A stretch of DNA of 64,000 nucleotides, from assembly GCA_018398815.1 (NCBI GenBank), contig JAFLJL010014918.1, positions 1 to 64,000 on the forward strand, read 5' to 3'. Source of the DNA: Conus ventricosus (taxonomy: Eukaryota; Mollusca; Gastropoda; Neogastropoda; Conidae). Positions 1-11,000 of this stretch are shown here, piece by piece (within the stretch, counting starts at the first letter, position 1; each line of letters begins with the position of its first letter). The position numbers were made by a program, and so were the translations under genes. Under the pieces are notes generated by a model, which saw only the letters and a program-made list of their open reading frames with translations, was not told where the DNA came from and ran no database searches.

Positions 1-640
1 CTTGGGAGTCTGTAGGAACCCTGTACTTTGATATGGACTGGCCATGCAATACATGTCCATATGCCTGGAATTTGACATAGGCCTACCTCGGTTCCCGCCT
101 CCCCCCCCCCCCCCAACCCCCCCCCCCCCCCCCTTCTTCTAGGTACCTGTCCCCACCTATTCCTCCCCCTCCCTTCCCTGTATCTGTGTCAGCTTTCCAA
201 CAGACCCACAGTGCTACATACATGCTCAGAGCTTAATCTAGAGCGCGGGATTGGTACAATCCCCCGAAAATCTGTTCCTTCCCGCAATTATCGAGTCTTA
301 AACGCGGGCAGACTCCCTCACATTTGCAGAACTGCCCGCCCTGTTGACTGATCGTTGCGGGCGCTCGTTTGTCGTCTGCTTGAAAAACTGAAACTAGGAC
401 TGAGCAGGAGTGAACGATTTCATGATATTTCATTGGCTGTTAGTGTAAATCAACCAATCGGCGGCGTTCATCTCCTCCTTCTCGATCACGACGAGAAGTT
501 GCGAGAGTTTAAGGCGCCATATTGGATATTTTCCAAAAGAAGTGTGCACCCACCCTATCGACTTCGACTTTCGTGAGGAAAAGTGAAAAAAAAAAAAAGG
601 TTCTCTGCCATGCGAGGGTGGAGAAGATCATGAAGAAACC
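1..640. other. Unassigned left-edge sequence
   Basis: I recognise no gene here. The stretch has long C homopolymers (99-114 and 117-133) and an A run at 586-598. Short reading frames on both strands lack recognisable domains. It could be the upstream part of the small zinc-finger-like fragment starting at 641. Confidence 0.5.
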
Positions 641-836
641 ATGACTACATCCAAAAGCTCGGAGAAGCAGCCCGAAATTAGTGCCAGTGCAAGGGAACAC
701 GGGTTTCAAGACGATTGGCTGAAGAAGTGGCCCTGGATACCTAAGCTGAAGACCGTGTGATGCGATGTGAATTATGTTTGAAACACAAGAAACAAAAAGT
801 ATTTACGTCGCCCCAAGGTGGTTGTTTAATCTAGAT
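641..836 (+). pseudogene. Possible TTF/BED-like zinc-finger exon fragment, frameshifted
   Basis: An ATG at 641 opens a Lys/Ser-rich 39-codon frame ending near 760. It carries the motif DDWLKKWPWI. Overlapping its end, another frame starting at 760 reads MRCELCLKHKKQKVF and then SPQGG. A tryptophan-rich segment followed by a CxxC pair and a Gly-rich turn resembles the N-terminal TTF/BED-like finger of hAT-type transposases and related animal proteins. The two halves are in different frames, so one indel separates them. No transposase core follows: the minisatellite and the Maverick element come next. The fold assignment is inference from residue spacing only. It may equally be the first exon of a host gene. 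Confidence 0.35.
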
Positions 837-887
837 GATTTGATCAAGGTGTGTTGAAGTCTGTGTACAAAGGTGGAGAGGTATGTA

Positions 888-1114
888 ACGTGGGGTTGGG
901 GGGGGGGGATGACCCCCTTTTTTTGATATGGGGGGGGGGGGGGACTGCCCCCCTTTTTCAAAATCCTAGATTAAGCTCTGATGCTCTTAGTCTCCCTTTG
1001 TATATATATATATACCCCCTTCCCCCTTCTATTCATCCACTCCACCCGCTTTCTCTCTTTCTCCCCTCCCCCCCCCCCCCCCCCCCGCCATTTTGTGTGT
1101 GTGAGCGTGCGTGT
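888..1114. repeat. G/C homopolymer tracts and simple repeats
   Basis: Two short units of a G run followed by gactgc or gatgac and a C/T run occur at 898-960. A TA run follows near 1001-1012, then a C run at about 1066-1087 and a short GT stretch. These are low-complexity tracts with no coding signal. Homopolymer lengths here are unlikely to be reliable. Confidence 0.8.
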
Positions 1115-1231
1115 ACTGACTGAGCTATGATTATAGAGATAGGCTAAGGGGACCTACTGATTGAGCTATGATTATAGAGATAGGCTGAGGGGACCTACTG
1201 ACTGAGCTATGATTATAGAGATATGCCGAGG
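1115..1231. repeat. 41-bp minisatellite, left block
   Basis: About 2.85 copies of a 41-bp unit are present (core gactgagctatgattataga). The array is cut at 1231 by the Maverick/Polinton element and resumes at 16612. Removing the element and one TSD restores a normal unit (gccgaggggacctactg), so the array predates the insertion. Confidence 0.95.
1227..1231. repeat. Target-site duplication, left copy (cgagg)
   Basis: The five bases cgagg lie immediately outside the left TIR and match 16612-16616. Both are part of the minisatellite unit, which reads ccgagggg in intact copies. Confidence 0.85.
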
Positions 1232-1319
1232 AGAGAACAGCATTTTACCAATCCTGGCTCACTTCGTCCCAACCAGTTTCGGACGAAGTGAGCCAGGATT
1301 TGGTAAAATGCTGTTCTCT
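1232..1319. repeat. Left terminus: TIR forming an 88-bp hairpin
   Basis: 1232-1269 and 1281-1319 are inverted copies of each other with a single 1-nt indel, separated by about 11 bases. The outer arm is the TIR. The inner arm copies it in reverse and extends beyond the 33 bp shared with the right end, so it derives from the left arm and not from the right terminus. The right end has no such hairpin. Confidence 0.9.
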
Positions 1320-1329
1320 ACCCTACAAA

Positions 1330-1932
1330 CAAACATACTGTGTAGGATTGTCTGTTTTCAATACTAATTTACTAAACTTTTCAGATTTCAGTTTTTGCTT
1401 AATCCTGTGTTTTTCCTGGTCATTTTCAATAACATCATTTTCGCGCAAACATTCTTCAAATGAGTCTCTGTCTTCATGTGAAATAACACTACAGTCTTTA
1501 ACTGTTCTCTAAAGTCTTTTAAAACCAAGTTATATTTCTGGCATAAAAACCACACACTTATCCCATCATGTCTTCCGCTGAAAGCCAGCTTTGACAAAGC
1601 GTTTCTCTTTTTAAACTATATCTTTTTCTGCCGAACAGTCATCTATAATAAAGAGTGTCTGCGTTCCTTCAAACACTTTATAAAAGTATTCTAAACACTC
1701 ACTCAGTTTAGTGCTAGGATTAACTAAATATACGTCATTGTCTGTCCATATAAACCTCTATCATGATATGCTTGTTCCTTTTAAGTGTTGGACAGAAAAT
1801 CACAATATGATTAAAATTATAGCGATAAACTGTTTGTAATAAGTCTAGGACAAATATTGTTTTTCCACAACCAGTCTGCCCACAAATCATTGAACAATGA
1901 GGGGATTTTATCATAAAGTTTAACTGCTCCAT
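1330..1932 (-). pseudogene. FtsK/A32-like genome-packaging ATPase, broken
   Basis: The minus-strand frame starts at the ATG at 1932. About 15 codons in, the Walker A loop CGQTGCGKT lies near 1858-1885, followed by the strand HIVIFCPTL. In another frame, a hydrophobic strand ending in the acidic pair of a Walker B site, LFIIDDCSA, lies at about 1636-1665. A third piece (1388-1597) carries LAFSGRHDG and a following Gln (CQKYN) that fits the sensor region of A32-type packaging ATPases. The enzyme would pump double-stranded DNA into capsids. At least two frameshifts separate the pieces, so no full protein is encoded. The order of Walker A, Walker B and sensor is correct and the total length (about 200 codons) suits the family. 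Identification is firm; the exact end is not. Confidence 0.82.
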
Positions 1933-2029
1933 AGTTTTATAACAGAATTTAATCTAATCCAGTTATTATTTTTATCATACTCTCCGTCAAAACTTGTTCA
2001 GTATAATAAAACCTACGAGGCCTAAATGT

Positions 2030-2830
2030 GTAAGATTAATCCAATTCAGTTCTGTAAGATTGTTCTATTAAGTCAACATTGATTTTGTTGCTTGTTGTTA
2101 GATCTTATATCCTCGCCATTGTGAAGAACGACGATGGTAACGTTAAGACGTTTAACGTCTAAGTTTTGCCAGCTAATATTAATTCCTTTATAAGGTCATC
2201 ACTAACGCCCACAACCCATCCCTCTCCACATCTTTAAAGACAGAAATTTCAAATATTATTGTGAAAGTGTCTCCTAAGTTCTGCTTGGAAAGAACTGTAA
2301 TTTGTAGAAGCTATTTTTACAACTGTTTCTTTTCTGTGGAGGATGTACTGTTTTTTCCCATACGGCGTTATTTCAATTTCTTTCCGACTATTGTCGTCCG
2401 CATAAGACTTACATGTAAAGGCCAGAGTTGAATGCTTTTCTGAAACTTTTTTGACGGCCCAAAAATGTAAATGGGCTTATGAATTCAAATTTTAATGTCC
2501 CATTCTAAATATGGTTCTAAGTGCCATTTGAGGTCAGGTTTTCGAACTATTTTATATTCATACTGGCCAACATTATTTGCCTCTAGATTGCGCAGTTGTT
2601 CTAGTTTAGGAAACTTTTTGCTGTCGCTAACCTCTTTGCGTTTATAATCACCATCTTAGTGTACTCAAAACCATACAAAGCGCCTATCTCACCGTTCTGT
2701 TCAAAGTCCGCAACGTCTGCAAGGTCTTTAATTCTAAAGTTATACACCTCACAGGCGCTAATGTAACCTCCGGTTCTTCTGGCCCACGCGACATTATTTT
2801 TTAGTAACGTATTATATTTTATTTCCAAAA
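2030..2830 (-). pseudogene. Unidentified decayed gene, possible structural protein
   Basis: An open stretch of 75 codons at 2601-2828 (begins MEIKYNTLLKNNVAWARR) continues into further short minus-strand pieces down to about 2040, broken by stops and frameshifts. I see no catalytic motif. Its place between the packaging ATPase and the 3510 frame, on the same strand, is where Polinton-type elements often carry capsid genes, so a structural role is a positional guess. A profile search of conceptual pieces against double-jelly-roll capsid families would decide it. Confidence 0.35.
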
Positions 2831-2839
2831 CAATGTGCA

Positions 2840-3510
2840 GTTATCACATTTTACAACTTCCCTGCTTTGTCTGCAATTTTTAATTAAATGATCCAACCCT
2901 CCCACAAACTAATCTTTTAAACTGTAAATAGGGAATTGTATAATTTCATAATCGCATATGCAGCTTTCCTGACGGAAGAGCTCTTAAAAACAGTTGAGCC
3001 TTCCATCATAAGTTTCATCAGTGCTTAGCTCATCCAATGAACATAGAGTATGAATGTAATGCAAGATCGAGCGGGCTTCCCCCTCATAAGTAGTTTTGGT
3101 TGGTGTAACTCTAATAAATAATTGTTAGCTGTAAAGCCTAACATTTTAGCTACTCTTTTCAAAATTTGTAACCTGCTTTTTCTTCAGGCTTGAATAATAA
3201 CAATGTTTTCAGATTTGCATTGTTAAGTTGAGATAATGTCAAAGTTACTCATTGCTTCTTTTAGTGAGCAAAACCCGTATAACCATCAGGTTTGTTAACT
3301 GGCTAATTTTGGTCCTGTTTTGTCAATTTTTTGAATCTTATTATTCTTCCTGGATTCACTTATATTAAACCATACGACTTTGTAAAATATTTCATGAAGC
3401 GCAACCATTTTGGCCCCGCATTCGTTATCAATAGCATGTTCTAAAAACGAAGGACTGTTTGAGTTGTTATTGTTACAAACATTTTTTAAAACAACATAAA
3501 ATGAGTGCAT
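2840..3510 (-). pseudogene. Possible minor capsid (penton-like) gene remnant
   Basis: The frame starts at 3510 with MHSFYVVLKNV and runs 71 codons, with VALHEIFYKVVWFNISES in the middle. A later piece in another frame contains RVAKMLGFT (around 3140). An N-terminal hydrophobic strand, a Val-Ala-Leu-x-Glu-Ile strand and a downstream Met-Leu-Gly-Phe patch agree with the start of Polinton/adintovirus penton-like proteins as I know the family. The call rests on this weak pattern and on position. Stops and frameshifts interrupt the rest. Confidence 0.35.
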
Positions 3511-3519
3511 TCAATATAC

Positions 3520-5030
3520 TGGCGCAAAAAATTCTGTTGGCCGCACTACAATTTAAACCTATAGCAACTGACACCCTCGACATTGCTTTGACCCAGACTG
3601 CCTCTTTTCAGAAAAAGGTTGAGTTACTCCATTGAAGAGCTATCTTAACCCCCCTATGAAAACGACACCATCAGAAAGCGTGGTTTAGTCATCGATGCAG
3701 TTTTATCAGAAACAGTTAAACTTTGCTGTGTTTTGCGCATCAACTGGGGTGTGGAGTGTCGTATGCCGATATTTAAATCAACCATGATCTTTGGTGAGGT
3801 CAGTGTACAGATTTCAATTCTTTACCCTTCAGACGTTTATTTTGACTGAATTGCAAAGCGCCATTGCAATGGACAAACCGTTTTATCCACTCGCAACATA
3901 TTGACATGAAGCTTTTGAAAGGATCTGTCTAACGAATTCAATATTAACATCAAGACGGGTTTTAGACAAAAGTTAGCTCATACTCATGGCCTAGGCGATC
4001 CTTTATTTCGGGGGCACCGCACACCACAGAAAGTATAATATGACTGGCATTCTCCTTTCAAATCTTCTTGACCAGGCATAACTGTTCAGCCCGGGCCCCC
4101 TACAGCAGAGCATAATTAACAGCATGGGACAACATTTATCTTGACACTTCTAAGGGCCTAACTAGGGCGGAATAGCACGAATTAAAACGACTCTATTTCG
4201 TACTTACGTTTTTGGTAGTGTTTCGCTAGTTCACAAGCACAGGCAGAGCACAGCATAACTTATCCTTCTACTGGCTTTGACGCGCAAAAACAATACTTAG
4301 CAAATTTTTGAGGACGCCCCATTTAATTCGACAGTTGATTTTACCTTCAAGTATTAAAAGATACCAAAATGTTTTCAATACGCAAGATCGAAAGTAGACT
4401 TTGCTGTTGGCCTGGTTTATACATGCAGCCTTCTGACCTCAGACTCCAGATAGGTACAATAATAAACTATAATAATGAAATTCTTTATAGCAGGCAATGA
4501 ACAGAAGGTTGGGAAAAAACGACATAAATTCAGAGCCAGTATTATACAAACTAAAAGAACGCCCAAGAATTAAGTTCATCCAATCCCCGACAGTCCACAC
4601 CCCAAAAAGTCATTGAGACTCAGCAAAGCTTGCGGACTCAGTTCGCGATGCCCAGAATATGAAAAGACAGCGCTTGTTCTTGCGATTAACTGTGCATAGG
4701 ATTACTTGTCTTATCTTACTAATATAGTAAACCCAACTATTACAAGAACTAATGTCCATAGTGCTTCGGCCATAAAGCCAACTACTTTTGCTTGCAGTAG
4801 ACAAAAGCCAGCTGACGATACTCCCCAACTATTCTGTTAAAGGTCCACGGCTTACCGAGAAATTTTTTTAATAAACTTGCAAGCTGATCAGCTGTTTTAT
4901 TACCCATGATTATATCAGGCGGAGGCGATGGGCCGGCGGACGGAACTGACTTTTGCCTCCGCGCCTGCCTGGTAATAGACCAACACCAGTGTGCTTATTG
5001 CAAATCCTAAAGGCTTTTATAACGCCTGCT
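3520..5030. other. Element interior without a recognisable gene
   Basis: Only short frames are present. The one at 4610-4828 (-) shows no domain. On the minus strand at about 4790-4910 there is a clean run starting MGNKTADQLASLLKKFLG, perhaps part of a decayed minus-strand gene. Capsid genes may be hidden here beyond recognition. Confidence 0.4.
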
Positions 5031-5079
5031 TAATGTGACTCCATGCATCTCTAAACAGTGTTCGTCTCTCGTTTCTGCT

Positions 5080-5940
5080 AGCGTCGTGTCTTCATATAAA
5101 ATTTTTTCATAGTTTCTCTTATTCTGTTCACTTGAGTTCGTAATTTGGTCTCGGTTAGGGAGTCGTCAACTTCTAGTCTTGCTGATCTCTCTTGTCAAGA
5201 TCTTTTAGTTCTTGGGTTATTCTTTCTTTAATTCAGGCCCTAAGTTTGGCGTTTCATCAGCCTCCAACGAGTTTTTCTTTTTTCTTTTTATATGCCCATC
5301 TAGTTCACCTTGTTTTGCTAAATAGTTTGTTAATTCGCCTCTGTAGGGTTCTTAAAGCATGATCAAGGGCCGTAGTTCTCGCATGGGATAGCGGTGAGTC
5401 GTGTATAGTCTTTACCGCTGTTGTTTCTTCTGAAAAACTGGATTTTTTTCTGCTTCTATTTCCATTTATTATTTCATCTGCCGATTGATTTAATTCTTCA
5501 AGTTCCATGTTTTGGTATTTGGTTAGATGTTGGGAGTTCCTGGCAGTGTCGTTTTTGAAGTTTAGGAACTGCCTCAGCCTCTTAATTTTGGCTAACAAGG
5601 CCAAGGCGATTTTGTTACGCTCGCAGGGAGTCTGATTTCTAATTGAAACCCACGGCTAAAAACTTAGATGGGTCTTTTTTTAGTTGTAAAAGCTGAACAG
5701 TTCTCCTTGATCGTTTTTCACAAACAAATGGTCATTTTTTACATTCAAAATCATTAAGGGTCTATAAAATTCGGGATGTTCTTGACCTAACACTTTGGTA
5801 TAATGATCTGACCTTACTTTCTGTTAATTCACGCCGCAAAGAGAGCCCCGAGCGATGTTGTACCAAGGAGTCATTTCACTTCATGTGTCTCCAGAATCAA
5901 AAACATCATAATCTTCATCCACAATGCCTGCCATGTTTTT
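5080..5940 (-). pseudogene. Unidentified gene with acidic start and basic coiled-coil region
   Basis: A minus-strand ATG near 5939 opens an acidic N-terminus (MAGIVDEDYDVFDSGDT) and soon meets a stop. Further pieces follow on the same strand. The longest is 5305-5604 (99 codons, starts MALLAKIKRLRQFLNF), rich in Lys, Arg, Glu and Gln with a heptad-like spacing of Leu. A highly charged helical stretch continues to about 5090. It looks like one decayed gene of about 280 codons encoding a helical, probably coiled-coil protein. I do not recognise the family. Confidence 0.4.
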
Positions 5941-5958
5941 AAATAATTAACTTTTTCT

Positions 5959-6243
5959 TTATTTTCGTTTTATAAAAAATGCCACAATCATTAGGCTCGA
6001 TTCTTGACCCGCATAGAAAGCCTGAAAGAACCCCATGGCGTGAAGGGGGAAATAAACGGGAATATTACTGTCCCAAATAATCCATCTACTATTGATGCAG
6101 ATCAAATTCTTACTGTCCAGATTTCCCAGACTTAGGAGCGGAGGAATATGATTGTGGCCGGGCTCTGCCGCGCTTACTTTCAAAATAGAACTCGATTCAC
6201 AACAGACCCAACCAGAACAGATGTTCAGATCTGGGGCGGGCAA
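5959..6243 (-). CDS. Unidentified 94-codon frame of the Polinton
   Basis: The frame is open on the minus strand from the ATG at 6243 (MPAPDLNICSGWVCCESSS). It contains a strand-rich middle (LICINSRWIIWDSNIPVYF) and ends just upstream of the acidic-start gene at 5939. Two Trp and several Cys residues are present but form no metal-binding pattern I know. It may be a surviving piece of a longer gene. Confidence 0.35.
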   Translation of the reverse strand: MPAPDLNICSGWVCCESSSILKVSAAEPGHNHIPPLLSLGNLDSKNLICINSRWIIWDSNIPVYFPLHAMGFFQAFYAGQESSLMIVAFFIKRK

Positions 6244-6249
6244 TTGTTA

Positions 6250-7300
6250 AGAAAATTTCTGTAAAAACTTGAGGGAAGACAGTATTTCTTTAAACAATTG
6301 CAGACATATTTTTAAACCTATTCTGATCTATGGTAACCGCGAATGAAAGGGAAGATCTTGCGTTTCAAGGATTGGAATGAAAGAAGCACTAAAACTTAGA
6401 ATAGGGCGCCGAACCTCGCCTCAGGTGATAAAAGCAGAAAAAAGTCTTTAGGCTGTAAAGTTATGCGTTTGGAAATGTCTTTTCCATTCCTTTAGGATTT
6501 TGAGTTGTTTAAACGCGCATGCCCATACCTTCAAGGTGGTATTAAAAGACAGATTGTCATACGACTAACTCTTAATGACTAAAACGTGTATCACGATCAT
6601 AGACACCGAAGCAAAGTACAAGCATATCTGAATCTCGTTAGGACGTTTGCTGTTGTTAAGCAACTCTAATTTAGCAAGGCTGATTGGGCACCAATATGAG
6701 GTCAATTAGTAATATATTACGAAGCAGTGCGCCTTCATTCAACATATCCTAAAAGCAGGGGCAGACGCTATATGGAATTTTAATCTTAGTGTCGCGTAAA
6801 TCGCTCAAAGTTATTTATTGCTAGTTGCGAAGATGAAGAACCATTCGCAGAGCAAGGTGAAACGTTTTTTAATCATTTTACAAAATAACGAAAAGTACAA
6901 TGTTCGATTGATGTAGTACTAACCAAATCTTTGCTAGCGGCTTAGGCTTATATCATTTTGGCGAATAAGGAAAATTGTTTGGGGGTGGAAGGGGTAGGAC
7001 GTCCAACAGCGACCTTGGTCTAAAGATCTACACCTTCACGTGTTAGGCTCTGATGATTATTTAACATCAAAAATACGGTTTATGGATTGACCAAGGTCAA
7101 CGAGGATAATCAGTTGCATGGAAGGGAGAGATGTTAGAGAACATAATAAACATTCAAATTGATAAAGAAAAGCGGGCTGTTAAACCGCTTATGTACTTTG
7201 TTTTTATTTATTTGATGCACAGCTAACAAAATTGAAGCTAACCGATTTAAGATGTAGTTATACTAAATATTTTTTTCATTTTATAAAAAGCATGGTCTGT
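6250..7300. other. Element interior, no gene recognised
   Basis: Both strands are interrupted by frequent stops. A protease gene (adenain-like) would be expected somewhere in a complete Polinton, but I cannot see its catalytic residues here. Confidence 0.5.
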
Positions 7301-7315
7301 TCAGGGTTTATCCAA

Positions 7316-7995
7316 TGGTGCCTACAGCGCCGCCAAAAGAAGGGATAGCAGGCAATTCTGCTGTTATAGAAAGCCCTGAAGTAAAAACTGCAGATTACAA
7401 ACATTACACAAATGCAAACAAAAACTGAGCAGGGACCTTTCAAGAATACGCAAAACCAAAGAAGGTTATTCTGCTGCCCTTAATGCTGTTACCTATGTTA
7501 ATACTGGCGCATTCGACTTAAGTGCTCTATCAGCAGCGAACGAGTGTTGCGTCTCTTAGCAACAGGCGTAGGTGCACCGGCAGCTTTACCTCTAGGAGGT
7601 TTGTCTTTAGTCTTGGCCTGTGTTCATTAGCTGTAGGTGCCGGCCAGCAAAAAATAAAAACTAAACTCCAAAAGGCACACAGCTTGGTTCAAACTAATAA
7701 AGCTAAACTTAGTTCCTTCAAGCTGATAATAAATAACGCGGCTAGCTGACTCAAACATCACGGATGAAGAAAAATTTCATCGTTTACAGGTGATTTTGAT
7801 GGACTCTACAAAAGACCAAAGTTTGATCTTCAAGAAAGGCGAGGGCAAGTTTTTCTCTACAGCCAGACGCCGAGCAGATAAAAAAAGGGAATGTTAAAAA
7901 AAAAGTAAACGAGACAATAAACTCTGTTCTAAAAGCTCCGCACAGTAACAAACGCCAAAGGAGTTTATACTTTAGTTTATGAGTCCAAGCACAAA
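7316..7995 (+). pseudogene. Unidentified Ala/Gly-rich hydrophobic-segment gene
   Basis: A plus-strand gene in pieces: a Pro/Ala-rich start (ATG near 7317), then in another frame a small-residue hydrophobic stretch of the form GVGAPAALPLGG near 7566-7601, followed in the open frame at 7522-7749 by LAVGAGQQKIKTKLQKAHSL and a charged helix. The end is very basic (KKKVNETINSVLKAPH, near 7900-7950). A hydrophobic Gly/Ala segment followed by a charged coiled coil would suit a membrane-active or virion-core protein, but that is inference. It is on the polymerase strand and just upstream of it. At least two frameshifts are needed. Confidence 0.4.
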
Positions 7996-8079
7996 AAAGA
8001 CCGTTGATAGTGATTTGGATTAATTATTTTTTTTTTTTATTTAATTAAATATTTTGAGTTAGAAAAGAAACTCAAAATG

Positions 8080-11000
8080 GTCTATGATATATGAAGGACA
8101 AGACGAATTGTTTGAGGAATGCTCGTGAGAGAGCGTTTATCAAGAGCACTGAATGATATTGATTTAGAGTCATTGGACCCAACAAAACGTACAGGCAAGT
8201 GTTGTTCATGCTATTTCTAAGTTCCAGGCAACTAACAATAGACCCACGGGTAAGTAATGTTTAGCTGTTTTTAATCGACTATGTAACAATAAATGAAGAA
8301 AAATCTAGAAGTTGGTCTCGATCAAACAAACAGGACTATTCTTTCTCATAAGACTTAACACCCGGGTTGGGGCAGACGAAAATGCTTACACAGTTTTGAC
8401 GCTGCGCTGAAAGAAGCCAAAATGAGCAGGCTCGGGTTGGTCAGGGGCGAAGTTTTAGCGATCAGATTTAAAACAGGTAATATTGCACCGATTGGTGGCA
8501 AGTCCTTACTTTCCACTGCCTCGAGCAGTTGGTACGCGAAAGAGCAGTTCTAAACATTAAAGAATTCGACAACAAATGTTTTTATGTGTGTGTGTTCTCG
8601 CAAGGCTGATTATAATCCGCAAACGCAGAGGAGAGTGTCTAACTATCGTCCTTACATCAATGATCTTCAACTTAGAAACTGGGGGTGTCGTTCCTGTTAG
8701 TGTAGACCAAATTGATCAGTTTGAAGAAACAAAACAAAACCAATAACTGTTATGTATACACCATGGGATGAGGATGGGGGAGGAGGAGGAAACAATTTGG
8801 TGCCAATAAAGTGTCCAAGAACAGTCCTACAATAGGCGAACCAGACAACAATCATGTTGACTTACTATGATGTTTTCACCAGCGGGGCGGCTACGATTAC
8901 ACATTGATTACGACAACCCCCCATCCCCCCCCCCCCCCCCCCCCAACCCACCCCACCCCTCCCCTCCCCCCCCCCCCCCCCCCACCCCCCCCCCCCCACC
9001 CCCACCCCCCCCCCCACCCCCCCCACAAAACCCAATGAGTTAACTAATGCAGCAACTTCAAAAGATGGGCACAAACAAGGGAATTCTGTAGAAAATGTTT
9101 ACCAAGAAAAAAAAAAAAAACATGGCCATCTGTTCAAGCTGCGACGCGAACATAAGAACATTGTAAAAAGTTCTGTAGACTGTAATACGGAATTAAGTAC
9201 ACTCCACCCGGATCTACAGTTAGCTTTTAAGAACTGGAAACGGATGCAAAATTCACCATATGTTGTTTACGCAGACTTTGAATCCACTCATTGTTCCTTA
9301 TGAGGGCCAGGCACAAAAACTTCGAAAAACAGTCTTAATGAGTAATCATCAAATTTGCTTCATTTGCTTTCATCGTTGTCAGAGTCGGATGGCGTTTCAT
9401 CAAAGCCCAAATTCATATAGAGGGCCACAATGCCGCAGAATACTTCTAAGAACGCATGCAGCAAGTGCGCAATGACTGTTCTAATAATCTAAATTATCGA
9501 AATCATAATGACACCTGAAGACCAACAACAGTCTGACTCAGGCCACACATTGTTGGATTTGCGGTTTAGGTCTCTCATCAGACGCAGTGAATCCGACAGT
9601 AAAGAGACCCATGATCCACATTAGCGGAAAGTTAGAGGAAGCAGCGCACAGTAAAATGCAATCTTCAACTAAAGTTTGATCCTAAGACATGGAAGCTGCC
9701 CATCTTCTTTCACAACTTGCGAGGTTACTACTCTCATCTTATAATGAAAGCAGTGGACGATGCCTTCAGGGTGTCATGCATTGCACAGTCATCAGAAAAG
9801 TACATGTGCTTTAATCTAAATAACATGTCTTTTTATGACTCTATGCAACACATGATGGGTTCATTAGAGTCACTGGCTATGTCCTTAAAGTCCTGCCAAT
9901 AACGGAAGAATCATTTTGACTCAACTCTTGTTAGAAAGGGTTTACCCTTATGAGTACATGAACAGTTGGGAAAGGTTTGACGAAGATACACTTCCTCCTA
10001 AAGGCGCGTTCTTTTCTAGTCTTAGAGGAAAGGACATTAGCGACTCCGATTACCAGCATGCTCAAGATGCGTTTGGGAGAAGTTAGAGTGTAAAACGATG
10101 GGAGACTATCATGACTCCTACTTGATGGCAGATGTATGTTTGTTGGCGGACGTCTTTGAAAATTATAGAAAGACCTAATGAAACATTACAGTTTGTGATC
10201 CTGCGCATTAATATTTCTGCACCCGGGGCTATGAGTTGGACGCTTTCTTAAAGTTTAGGAGTACAGATTGATTTATTGTTCGATTCCCCCCCCCCCCCCC
10301 CCCACCATGCTTCAGATGATTTGAAAAAGGTTTGCGGGGAGGAATTAGTATGGCATCGCATCATTACTGTAAAGCCAAACAACAAATACTTGGACGGCAC
10401 TAGATCCGGAGTAAAAGGCTAACTATCTTAGTTATTTTAGATGCAAAACAATCTGTATGGATGGGCTTTGGCGCTATCACTTCCAATTCGCAACTTTAAA
10501 AATGTACACAGGAGGCGATCCGAATAATATTCTCCAAAAGGCATTAAGTGGTGGGCAGTGTACGCCTGATCAACAGCGTGGTAGTCATTCTAGAAGTTGA
10601 CTTAGAATATCTCATGACTCCATGACCTGCATAATGATATCCATTAGCAGCAGAAAGTCTAAGATGGATCCAAGGAGAACCACCTAAACTTGTGCCTAAT
10701 CGTCGAGGCAAAAAAAAAATTATGTCTGTCATTACAGGACTTCTACAATTTTATTTAAGACATGGTTTAAAGTTTAAAACAGCTGTCCCCATCGTATAAT
10801 TGCTTTCGATCAAGAAACAGTTCATGAAACCATAGATCATGAAGGAAACACTGATCTTAGAAACCAAATCCACAGAGGCTTCAGAAAAAGACTTTTTACG
10901 TTGCATGAACACAGCTGTTTTTGGAAAGACTATGGAGGGATTCCGCACAAGCGTAAAGATGTTAGTTGGTCACCAGAGAGAATGAAGCAAATTAAGCTTG

